Of a stretch of DNA of 64,000 bases, positions 35,953 to 46,351 are shown piece after piece. The notes below the pieces were generated by a model, which worked only from the letters and a program-made list of their open reading frames with translations, searched no databases and was not told the DNA's origin. The translations under genes were made by a program, and so were the position numbers. Numbering within the stretch: the stretch's first letter is position 1; each line of letters begins with the position of its first letter. The DNA comes from Rhizodiscina lignyota (lineage: Eukaryota; Ascomycota; Dothideomycetes; Aulographales; Rhizodiscinaceae). The stretch is from the NCBI GenBank assembly GCA_010015805.1, contig ML978124.1, positions 1,612,001 through 1,676,000 on the forward strand, written 5' to 3'.

Positions 35953-37105
35953 CTAAACCACATTCTTCTTCTCCTCTCGGCCCATGAAAGAATGATACCA
36001 AGTAGGGTTACCATGAGATATGCGGCATCCACCATCAGATCTACCAAATTTTCTCAAGATGCCATGGCTATGATGGCTCCAGTAATCCTGGTCCTCATCC
36101 CTTGTCTTGTGCTTGCTGCGATCCATGCAATCGAGACACAGGCCATCGAAGTAGCAAGTCACCTTTTCAGTTATTTGCATCACTGATGCCTTGTAGTCTC
36201 CATGCATGCATCCCATGCAAACATCCGCCGCATCACGACCGCATAGTGGATCGTACTCAAACTTTCTGAGGCAGTGTAGTAGGGTGTGGATCGAGTCCTT
36301 GAAACCCCAAGGATGCATAGGCCAGACTTCAAGATCGATCAACGTCTTCTCGTAATTGTGCGTCGTTTCTGCTTTGCATTTGCAAGAGGCGTGGAAGCGA
36401 CCCGCTATTGGGTCGAATATGCCGGCGTACAAGACGGTTCGGAGGCGTCCCCTTGCGGCGTTCAGCTGATCTGCAGGGTGGTCAATTGGTTTTCAATGCG
36501 ACTGAGGGTCTATGATATGACTCACTGATGACTCGGTGAGGAAGGTGCAACTGATAGTGTTCAGTAGGGTTGAGTTCAGTTATGTGTCTATCGACGTTGT
36601 AGGCCAAGTACTCCGTGACATGCTGAAAACCGCTCGCGCAGTCGAAGATGAAGGTCGGGAACAGCAATTGTCGTGCGATCTTAATGTTCAATGTATATTG
36701 ATGGGGACTCATCTGCTGATTGTAGCAGGTGGAGAAGAAGGCCCTTATCCTCTTCGTGATAGCATTCGTTCCGTCGCGCACATCGATCTCATACTTGTCA
36801 CAGGCCATGACAATGTACCACCATACCGGATCCTCGGCTCCCAATTCGTCTTGGTAGTCGGCGAGGTTGTCATGGAGTGCACGAAGAAACATTTCTAAGC
36901 CGTCGATCTTGTCATCGAATAGATTGATAATGTCAGACTGTGACTCTTTGAATCGCCCATCGAGTGAAGCTTTGAAATGCCTCGAGTATTTGAGCATCGT
37001 GCTGCGGTCGACACGATAACGAGTGATCTTATTGTCCGCATTGAGAAGGACTGTTAGATCTCCATCGGGCGCAATATGGATGACGTCGTTTCCGGCTTGA
37101 GCCAT
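35953..37105 (-). CDS. BTB/POZ-domain protein, fungal type
   Basis: Two exons on the minus strand, 37105-36526 and 36470-35953, giving 365 aa. Residues 15-120 are a BTB fold of the large fungal family (STMLKYSRHFKASLDGRF, NLFDDKIDGLEMFLRALH). The C-terminal part has the typical LNAARGRLRTVL helix followed by a Cys/His-rich segment (CGRDAADVCMGCMHGDY, CLDCMDRSKH) that may bind zinc. The splice creates VINQLNAARG. These proteins are usually of unknown role, perhaps substrate adaptors or nuclear scaffolds. The leader carries a seven-copy 15-bp repeat. Confidence 0.85.
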
Positions 37106-37176
37106 GATTGGGGACCAGTTTGTGTTGTTTAGTTGTTGGGGTCACCAAGTGCTGATGTATGATGAAGAGAACAAGA

Positions 37177-37281
37177 AGAGAGGGATGCAAGAGAGAGGGA
37201 TGCAAGAGAGAGGGATGCAAGAGAGAGGGATGCAAGAGAGAGGGATGCAAGAGAGAGGGATGCAAGAGAGAGGGATGCAAG
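37177..37281. repeat. 15-bp minisatellite, seven perfect copies
   Basis: The unit AGAGAGGGATGCAAG repeats seven times without a mismatch over 105 bp. It lies 72 bp upstream of the BTB gene ATG. Read in the gene's direction the unit is CTTGCATCCCTCTCT, pyrimidine-rich and without an ATG. Perfect copies suggest recent expansion and probable length variation. Confidence 0.97.
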
Positions 37282-37292
37282 AGACAGTTGGG

Positions 37293-37303
37293 ATTTATAT
37301 AAA
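37293..37303 (-). promoter_or_regulatory. TATA-like box of the BTB gene
   Basis: The sequence ATTTATATAAA lies about 190 bp upstream of the BTB ATG and just beyond the minisatellite. If used, the minisatellite would be transcribed as leader. It is an inference from position and sequence only. Confidence 0.4.
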
Positions 37304-37525
37304 GTTGCTGAGGTGCCAAGAAATTTTTTGGTGTTAGTTTTAGGTTCACAGTTGAAATGTTTGAATGCGGAAGAAGAGGAAGGCGTTGGTGTCCATTAAC
37401 ACAAATTCCTGGCCGCCAGGAACCAGAAGCTTAACCTCAGTACAATATTAATCATTAGTTATGTAGCTTTTCACTTGCAGCCCTCCTCGGCTCGACTGTC
37501 ACTTAGCAATGCTCCTCTTTACCCA

Positions 37526-40500
37526 TTATGAATTAACGGTCGTATTACCACCTACTTGTGCCGACCCAAGGCCTGGTGTGTCAAAGTCATCCAACTTCGG
37601 CCAGTCTCCGAGACCTGCGGGATCACCTCCGATCCTGATATATTGACTTTCACTCGGCATTCCGTCGTCCAGTACAAACAGCTGCGCCCACGCTGGTGGC
37701 CATACGTTGGCATTTGGTGGCGCTGTAATCGTACACGTCATGCCGCTGCACGTGAATTCGGGGAACAGCATCCGCTGACCAAAGTTATTACCGTGCGTTG
37801 CACCCTCCGCGGCAAGAATACTGATGTTGACCTGGCTGATGGGATTGTTGTGGACTGTTACATCAATATCTACCTTATCGCCGTAAGCCCAGTCGATACT
37901 TTGAATAGTATATGTCGGCCGTGTCTTTGGGTTTGTGAGGTACGGTGGCAGAAACTTTTCGACGCGGTATTCCTGGGGGTAACGAGTATCCTCTGGATCA
38001 GAACCAGAAATGAGGACACTGCCATCGGACAGCAGAACAGATTCAGAGTGATAAAGGCGGAAGAGTGTAGAGTTTGCCATGACGCTCATTCGCTGACCGA
38101 CTGGCTTATTTGGCTCGTATAGTACCGCGTTGGTGTTTGGATCCGTTCCGAGGCCGAAACCTGCAGCGCCAAAGAACGCACCGTTGGTGATGAGATACGT
38201 GCCATCAGGTAGCGCAGTCATGCAGGTCATTACACGTTTCGAGGGCTGAGAATACCGTTAGCGAAGAACGAATAAGGTTATTTGAGACATACCATCCGCT
38301 CCAAGACCCATTCTGCACCATCTACTTCCGGCTCAATAGTCACGCAGTTATCGATAGCAGGCCCTGTTCCAGCCTGAGTACCACCGCCGCAGATCATAAT
38401 CTTGAGCGGATCTGTGTATGGAGCATGCTGCGGCATGAGCACCATGGTTCCCTCGTATGGATAATTACGTCCAGCCAGGAAATCGTTGACAGTGCCTGGG
38501 ACATTCGGCAGCTGCTTAACAATGTCCAGCGTCTCTTCATCCAGAATAATCGCCTCGTTGTAGTATTGAACAAAGATACCCCCAGTTGGCAGGACGCAAA
38601 CAAATGGATACAAATTGTTCGGGTCAGTACGGTTCAGCCATGATGCAAACTTCGCATATCCTTCTTCTGGCGGCGGCAAGATCTCCATCGTGGGAACCGG
38701 AGGTCCGTTGGAGCCATTTTCGCCACCCACAACGAGAATAGATCCATTGGCCAGCACTAAAGCGCTTGGATACCATCGGGGATTGAGCAAATGGAGCTCA
38801 TTGACGTTCTCCTGCCAATCTCTTGTGCTCTCCACACCAGGACTACCAGTCGGCCAGTACAGCCTCACACCGACCAAAGAATTGAGAGACCAGCCACCGA
38901 CACTGAGAAGCCGGCCAACCCGATCTGGAAGCTGGATCATCGCAGTGCAAAAGACGTCGGTAGCGACGTGCAATGTTCTCCAGGCGGCGTCGAAGTTACT
39001 CTGCAGAGACGGATCAAGCTCATACGCTCCCGTTGAGTTTTTAGTGTCGCCGAATTTCTCGAGAAACGCCACTTTCTTCGTAATTGTTTGCGCGCTGACT
39101 AGTGGTACTATGAGACCACCAATGAAGAACTCGTATAATCCCGCAGCGTCACCTTGGGGATAGTTAAACTGCGTGAGTATTGAGCCTTGCCATTCGTAGT
39201 AGGAAAGTCGATTTCCGGCACCGCAGAAGAATGTGAAATTGCCCGAGCATGGCATGTTGCAATCCGATTCTGGTTCAGTCGTTGCTCCAGCGGCTGCAAC
39301 GTCTCCAGGGTCGCCACAATCTGCTAATCGTGAGCGATAGGAAAACTGAAGGTTGGGGAATTATCTTACAGCATTCGTCACCGAATTCCATTCCACCTGC
39401 AGTGTAGCCAAAATCCGAACACTGTTTGAGACAGGTGGATGCGGAGTTGTTGCTCGTTAGGATGAGTTGCCACGGTAAGCTCCTGTTCCCAATGCTGTTG
39501 TCCCTGCGCATTTTATTAGAACATGGATGTGACCCAATAGCCTCTTCTTGGTCTTACGAGATGCAGCCCACGTATTGCCAGTCTCCTGGCAAATCGGTCA
39601 TTTGAGCTGTTGGAGGCTGGAAAATCTGCAATGTAGCATTTGAATAAACGCTCAATCTGTTCCCTTGGCCACATAACTCGTTCGCGTCACCACCACAAGG
39701 CATATTGCATTCACTGTCATCCGTTTGGTTGCCACCATTGTGAACAAAGTTGTCGCAGAAACATTGCACGCCCCATTCCATGCCGGCCACGGAGTAGCCA
39801 AGATTGATACATGCGTCAACGCAGGATTCGATGGTCATGTCCTGGTTGTCAGGCTCTTCATGCGTAAAGATCCGTGCATCAGTGGGGTCGACGAAACAGC
39901 CTCTGTATTTCCAATTGGCCGGTAAATCTGTCGGAGTTGAAATGCCTGAACTGGTAGATGTAGATGAACTGGAAGTGGTTATGGAAGATGAACTCGAGAC
40001 CATGCTTGACGAAGTTGGCGGAGACGATGTAGTTGAGCTTGATGATGATCCAGAGCCGCCTACAGGTGCGGTTGTAATAGTATTTGCCCCAAGCTCGTAG
40101 ATATTGATTCGACTGCTTCCACCGCATGCTTCAGTCACATTGCCAAGGCAAGGTGAACTGCATCCACTTGTCGCTGGAACAGCGCCATTCTCAAGCTTAT
40201 TGTCACAGTCTAATCAAATAGTCAGCAGCACGAAGTAGGAATTAAGCAGCAACTATACTTACAACATTCCTGGCCAAACTCCATACCAGCAAACTTGAAC
40301 CCACCAGCATTACAAGCATCAGTACAGTGTACCACGCTCATATTGGATGCCCCTCCGTCTGTTGATACCAGCGTCGATAGCGTACGTGCAGCTACATCGT
40401 CCGTATAGCAGCCCACAGAAGACCATCCAGGCGGGCCAGGATTCGTAAGTGGACCGAGAGGAGCAGAACCGTTGTATTGGTAGACCGTCAGCCTGTTGGC

Positions 40501-40848
40501 GGCGCCACAAGTTTCTGAATCATCGCCATTACACGGCGTATTGCAGTCACTGTCGCTTTGCCGCGCCACATTGATAACAAAATCACAGTAGCATTCTGCT
40601 CCGAATTCAGTTCCGGCAAGGTTGAAACCCTGATTGGCACAGAAGGTGATGCAATTATCGTTGGTCATGTCATCGCTTTCTGTATTTGCTCCTTGAAGCG
40701 AGCGATCTGCTGTGCTGTCGATATAACATCCTTTGAGTATCCAATCAGATGGGAAGGCTGAGATTGCGCTGGGTGTGGCATTTGTAACAGACGACAAGGA
40801 GAGAAATGCTATGCAAATGGCAACATATGAAACGAATGTGGGAGGCAT
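37526..40848 (-). CDS. Four-WSC glyoxal oxidase (copper radical oxidase)
   Basis: Five exons on the minus strand: 40848-40263, 40209-39558, 39503-39370, 39320-38293 and 38245-37526, giving 1039 aa. It starts with a signal peptide (MPPTFVSYVAICIAFLSLSS). Four WSC modules (eight-Cys type) lie at about residues 35-125, 137-235, 300-395 and 403-495. A Ser/Thr linker runs between the second and third. Residues 505-1039 are a glyoxal/galactose-oxidase domain plus C-terminal DUF1929. The copper-radical residues appear present: Cys in DVFCTAMIQ, Tyr in GGIFVQYYNE, Tyr-His in RLYHSES and His in GATHGN. Known chemistry: aldehyde or alcohol oxidation with release of H2O2. It would be extracellular, WSC-anchored to wall glycans. 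An ATG 14 codons upstream is an alternative start. Confidence 0.92.
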
Positions 40849-42544
40849 GGCTCCAAGAGTGAATAACGAAAGACTTGAACGGAAAGTCATTCGAGAAAGG
40901 ACATGCGGAATTAAAATCAAGTTATGAGCCCAAGGGCCCAGCAAACAACATGCAGGACACTGCCAGAACTGGTAGGTCACGATGGTTCTAAAATAAACAG
41001 ATAACGAATATTGGGAAGGCGCTGCCGGCCCTTGCAATGGTAGCAAACCATGTTCCTTGAAGCAGCGGTTGATCAAGATCGGTTCTTCAACTGTCTGTGG
41101 ATGGATATAATCGAAGTTTATCTAGGTTACGAGAGAAGGTAATCTGTAAAAGCGCTGTACGAGGATGCGGTGAGATCGGCTAGCAGGCGATACACATGGT
41201 CCAACCCTTTTCGAATACAAGAGTCAAGAAGCTTATGGTCTGGTGAGACGGCCCACACTGTTGACAATAACGCGGTAGAAGCAAATTGATCTCCAGATGT
41301 TTGCATGTCCACGCGGCTGGCATGCTCGGGCCCATAACATTGTGTATTTCCTGGAAATGGCAGGTACGACATCGTACGCCAGTCCAGTGTAGCGTAGTTA
41401 GTTTACAGAGTGGTGGGCGTAGCCTATCAATCCGCAAAAGTACAATCGCTCGATGGAAACGTGGGAAGTCGGGAGGGCTGGACTCTTGATCTAGAGGATC
41501 TCGCCGGGGAATTTTCAGACGAGCAGGGTAGAGACCCTGCAATAAAGCCGACTGAGCTTGACCGCAACAGGGGAATGATCGAAAGGATGGGGAAAAAAAT
41601 ATTGGATGGCTGTTGTTTGTCAGGGGATGTCAGAGCCAAGACATGGCCAGAGCTCCAACATGGGTTCGTGGAGCCGCATGTGGCAGCTGGGTTGGGCGAG
41701 CGGCAAATCATCTTCCGCGCTGGCTTTCCCACCTCAGTGAACTGGAATGCAACTCACGCACCAAAGTACTCAATCAGTACAAAGCATATGCTCCTTTCCA
41801 CTTCGTATACGGAGTCTATTATGGGAGCTTTGGAGAATGGCACTCCCTTCCGGTCCCCCTGAAGGAATTAAGGCCCCGCGAGCGAGACATAAGGAGCGGA
41901 ATACGAAGCCTCAAATAGGGGTGTTCTGATTAGTCATTGGGAATATGAAAAGGACATGATTTTCTTTGTGGCCTTCGATTTACACTGATTGTCGTATTTG
42001 GTCGCTCAAGCACAAAGAGCTAGCGAACGGTGACAGTACGACCTTGGACCAAGTCGCGGCTCTTCGATGTTTCTGACCGTGTTGCATTTATCGCATGATT
42101 GCCCCAAAGACTTACTCGTACGTCTTTGAGTACCAAAATATGCAAGAGCTTGTTAGACCCGTGCCCCTTAGTCAGCCTGCATAAAAACCTGTGTTCCAGA
42201 CGAACCGGATCACTGGTGCGTTTGCACTGCTTCGCTCGAGTGAGGTGGATTGCTGCTGTCGAGCGATACCGTAATGTGCTCTCAAAGTTGGCCATGGAGA
42301 ACGAGAGCAGGACCTGTCGGAAGCCTCCACGAATAAGGTTGAAGGAGGCTCGACAAAATGCCCCAAGGACCGGGGAAATACTGTGAGAGATTTTTTATTT
42401 GGTATGAGCTTACAAGAACTTTCCAGATAAATGTTTGACTTTGATGCAAATGGAGACTACTGAAGTATTTGCAAGAACAAAAAACCATATAAGCCGAGAT
42501 TGTCTGTAGGCTCATCTTTTGCATCCCTGACCCGACCGCAGCAT
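40849..42544. other. Intergenic 1.7 kb, only weak frames
   Basis: Separates two surface genes in tandem on the minus strand. Overlapping frames at 41127-41862 give no consistent model. A minus frame at 41180-41542 has two CxxC-type pairs and is noted as a weak candidate. Confidence 0.35.
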
Positions 42545-44030
42545 TTACGACAGTAATCTCTGTGGACCTGGCGAACCTGGAGTCGTATGTGCTGGCGACA
42601 CAGCCGAAACCTGTGGCGACGTCGCGGAAACCTGCGAGTCCATCTCATGCGCATCTCTCACAGAGTCTGCCGAAAGTTCTGTGGGTTCCATAGGTGGCGA
42701 AGACGCTGGTGAGAACGGTGGTTTCCCGGCTGGATACATCATCGAAGCGTCTTGATAGTGGAAGTCTCCCGCGGGATGCGGAGTCCAGCCATGCATTGGT
42801 GCGCCTTGGGTGTAGTGTTGTGGTGGCATTTGCATATGCGGGGCCGGGCCGTATTGCGGTGCGTCCTGATATTGAGGTGGTATTTGCTGCTGTGACTGGT
42901 TCTGACGACGACGTTTTCGAGCGATGCCGAGCAAAATAAGAACAATGAGGAGTAGCAATACTGGGACAGCCACACCAACACCAATCCCGGCTTTTGCACC
43001 TGTTGACAGGCCGGAGGAAGGAGCGGAAGTGGGTGAGGTGCTATTGCCTGTTGATTCTGCTGCTTCTGACCCGGTTGATGTTGTCTGCATCGATTGACTT
43101 GTCTCTGTGTTTTGGCTTGATTGTGTCGGGGTGGGGGAAGTGGGCCCAGGACTTGTCGCCGCTGCGTTTGTAGATGGCTGTGGCTTTTCTCCGGGATTGA
43201 TCAGGACCTTTGAAGTTGGTGCGGCGCGATAGGTTGTGAATTGCGTAAACGGTGACGGAGTGTCTATGAGCAATGTAGTATGTCAGTTGCCCGTCATACT
43301 CTGTCAAAGCTTGTGCGTGCGCTCGTGCACTTACATCCAGCAATTACAGTGCTCACCCATGTACTTGTGTCGGAAACGACCGTTGGGGAGAAGTATCCGG
43401 TGGAGCCTCCGGTCTTTGTCGGCAGCGATACGTAGGGCGCGAGTGCGGTTGGAGCGGAAAGGCCAACTCTTGCGTTACTACCCATGGCTTTGCAACCACG
43501 AGGCTCAAGGACAAGCAAGTCGTAAGTTGAGTTCCATTCGCAGCCGCAGCTCTCGGGAGAATGGCACACCCATTGGTCGGCGACATCTAAACGCGGTCGC
43601 CTAAGTCAGCAAGTCAACAAGACGCGAATGGGGGGAGTCACAACGAACCTTGCTCATCGCAGTACTCCAAGCCAATCCATGGTGATAAGGTTGCATTCCA
43701 CCCGCATTTATATGGGCACGCCGGATCTTTATAGTTGACATCTGTGCAACCGTACCTAGAAACAGAGAAGTTAGAGAAGACTCGGGGGCCAAGGATCTCT
43801 ACGTATGAGTACTGGTAGGTGTCTCCGGTGATATAGTCCCAGCAAGCGTTGCCTGATAAACATATGTCTCCTAACAAACAGCAGGCTGAAGTGCCAGTGT
43901 TGTTACAAGCAACCAGGTTTGATGGACCGCGATATTGGGCTCCTGGTCCATAGTAGCACTGCTGCTGTCCGGCAACAAGGAGAACGAAAGCGAGGCAAAG
44001 TAAGAGAAGAGCTGTTAGTGGTGACGACAT
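42545..44030 (-). CDS. Mucin-like single-pass surface protein
   Basis: Three exons on the minus strand: 44030-43649, 43586-43335 and 43263-42545, giving 450 aa. It has a signal peptide (MSSPLTALLLLCLAFVLLVAG), then a Cys-rich extracellular domain (CYYGPGAQYRG, TSACCLLGDICLSGNACWD, CPYKCGWN, CHSPESCGCEW), then a Ser/Thr/Pro-rich stalk. One transmembrane segment follows (GVGVAVPVLLLLIVLILLG), then a RKRRRQ stop-transfer and a Pro/Gln-rich cytosolic tail. This is a common fungal design for a cell-surface sensor or adhesin; the Cys-rich domain is conserved among ascomycetes but its ligand is unknown. It sits next to the WSC glyoxal oxidase in the same orientation, but no shared regulation can be shown from sequence. 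Confidence 0.8.
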
Positions 44031-45754
44031 GGAGAAATGCTGTTGTCGAAAAGATGAAGTGCGAAAACAGTGGTAAAGGGAGAGAGGGGAAGAGAAGCCA
44101 TCGATTCGCTCCCATGAACCAGACGCCCGGGAAAAGCGTCCACCTATTAACAAATAGATGGCTTATTTGACGTTACATCTTCAGCCTTGTGGAAGGAGCG
44201 AATGTAGCAAACACATGCTGCTCCAAGTCTAGCCCCGGCAAGCTGAAACTTGGCAATACGATTTGGCAAGAAGTAAAGGCGCCTTGCAGGGCTTAGTACT
44301 CGGTCTGTTTGGTTCGCTTGAAGCTAGTTAGCCTCTTGAGGGCTGCAAATACGAAGTCGGTGAAAGAGTGGTGAGCGGTGTCTCTTCGTTTAACGCCCTG
44401 GGAAGCGATGGGAAGCGACAACATAGTACTGCATTCTTGTTTACTAAGTGTACTTGGCATCCCAATTGCAATGGCAATGCCTAGGTATTCGCGTTCAACG
44501 CTGTTTTCCCTTGTATTGACGAGACGTTCCAGGGATGCGCCTTCTAATTTGCAGGAGTTCTGCTGTGCCGCAGAGACACTGATGCCGAATTTTATCCATC
44601 GTTTAGCCGTATTCTAACCGCCGACACATTCCGTAAATGGAAAGGAGTCACAGTGCAGACGCAGGGCGTTACCACCAATGAGCACGCTCTCCAGAGAAGG
44701 GTTGCTTGTCCGGGTCTGAGTGTGGAACGAAAAGTTGACCAGATATGCAGTTGTTTCAGCCTCATTCATCTATCCTATACAGCTTACTATTCGATTACAA
44801 ACGCTTTAGGGAGGGGCTTGAAGCTCACCACAATTGTCTCTCAGACTCGCCATACCAGTTACATCTCATGTGTCGTAGTAATAGAGATCTTTGAGAGAAT
44901 TCTGTTCTTTAGACGGGGAATTTCTGCCGCTTTTATTAATAGCCTTCGCGACTAAGGATAGTGTGGTGACTATGAACAGCCTCGCGACGATCGAAAGGAA
45001 CAAAAAGCCATATTGCGTTATCTGGTAGAACGGTCTCTAGATAAGGTACTCCTGAACATTAACACAACGATGAAAGCAAGTTCCTTATATGCCCAGAAGC
45101 CCGCCCTTAGAGATCGTAGCCGTATCTTTGCTGTTGGGGTGTTATTTAACATTAGCCTACTGCCTCGACCATGACCGCGCATGCTCAGTTACAGTTTCAG
45201 AGCTGAACGGCGAGTAATGACAACAAACGTAGCATCGGAGTTTCAAGAGTTGAATTTCATTACAGTAAGGATTATTGAGGCCATGAAATACAAGTGAGAA
45301 TTCGATGTAAGGCCTCCGGACCCGCCGAAAGCAGTCTCCGGAAATGAACGTGAAGTCTGCAATGTAACGCCTCGAGCCTGACAAGCAAGACGAACGGTTG
45401 AACGTCGACTGCACTCAAAGTATGGATTAGAAAGAGAAATGAAACAGGCATCAAAAATGTAACCGACAGAAAAGAAAGTATCCACAAGAAAATAGCGCCT
45501 ATCGCAAGCCAATTGCGGCCATGAACATCGACCCGATCTGGTCGTCCGAATGCCATCTTTGAATTTTATCAGCTTCCTCCAGTCTTCATAGACTTCTCGG
45601 GCTGAACGTGGATCCTGGAGCGCTCGGTCAGGGCGACATTGCTGGGGATCATCTGCAGCGGCATCCCCCCGCAAGCATGTCTGACGGCTTCATGCGCCAC
45701 AATTGGTTCATAATCTAATATCGACTCTTGGCTCATCCAACTGCAAATCGAAGA
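44031..45754. other. Intergenic 1.7 kb, no gene supported
   Basis: A minus frame at 45272-45556 has one hydrophobic stretch (FLWILSFLSVTFLMPVSFLF) but no start context, splice partner or known family. Otherwise nothing recognisable. Confidence 0.35.
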
Positions 45755-46351
45755 TTAATACCGAAGGCGAGTGTAAGCAGGCTGTCGCCTCAGATTGCGA
45801 TATTCCTGAGCTGGTGGAGTGGGCTCATAAATTGTGGCCTGGAGAGCTTCGTTCGTCGCAGCGCGAACCGCACACAGATCGAGATAGTAGCTGGCTGGTA
45901 TACGATAGTCGTGCATTGGAGCTTGCGCCATGTGTAGTGGGTTCTCTTGCGCAGTAGCAAGAGAAGATCGGTACTGGCGGTGGCTGTGATCGCGACTGTC
46001 GCGCTCCTTTCTGCGATGTTCGGAGTGCGATTTGGATGAATGGCGCGTCCTCTGCCGCACTGCAGCCGGCCTTGGTGCTACTGTCTCTGCCACAGGAATC
46101 GCAAAGTGCACTTTGAGTTCTGGCTCTTGTCGCGGAGGGTCGCGTCTTGTACCATTACCGCGCAGAGTGCCATTAGCATTAACCGCGGGAGCGCTTGGAG
46201 GGTCTCGCTTGACGCCGTGGCCTCTGAGCGGCTCATAGCGCACGTGGGCCGGCAGTTGCTGATAGGTCACCCTCCTCTTTCTAGGTCGATGATCTTCGTG
46301 CGTGGTGGCCGGGTACCTGCGCTTTCTAGAAGAAGGAATGTAAAGGCACAT
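45755..46351 (-). CDS. Basic orphan protein
   Basis: A single exon on the minus strand; from the ATG at 46351 it encodes 198 aa. The protein is rich in Arg, Pro and His, without membrane segments. It contains an imperfect internal repeat, PLRGHGVKRDPPSAP and TLRGNGTRRDPPRQEP, followed by a basic Ser/His/Arg stretch and an acidic C-terminal half. I do not recognise a family. The frame is open for longer upstream (to 46483), but that part is hydrophobic and unlike the rest. It could be a real lineage-specific nuclear protein or a chance frame in GC-rich DNA. Confidence 0.4.
   Translation of the reverse strand: MCLYIPSSRKRRYPATTHEDHRPRKRRVTYQQLPAHVRYEPLRGHGVKRDPPSAPAVNANGTLRGNGTRRDPPRQEPELKVHFAIPVAETVAPRPAAVRQRTRHSSKSHSEHRRKERDSRDHSHRQYRSSLATAQENPLHMAQAPMHDYRIPASYYLDLCAVRAATNEALQATIYEPTPPAQEYRNLRRQPAYTRLRY

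Noticed and set aside
45272-45556. Minus frame with a hydrophobic segment
   Set aside because: There is a single hydrophobic run but no recognisable family, no upstream exon that splices cleanly, and weak start context.
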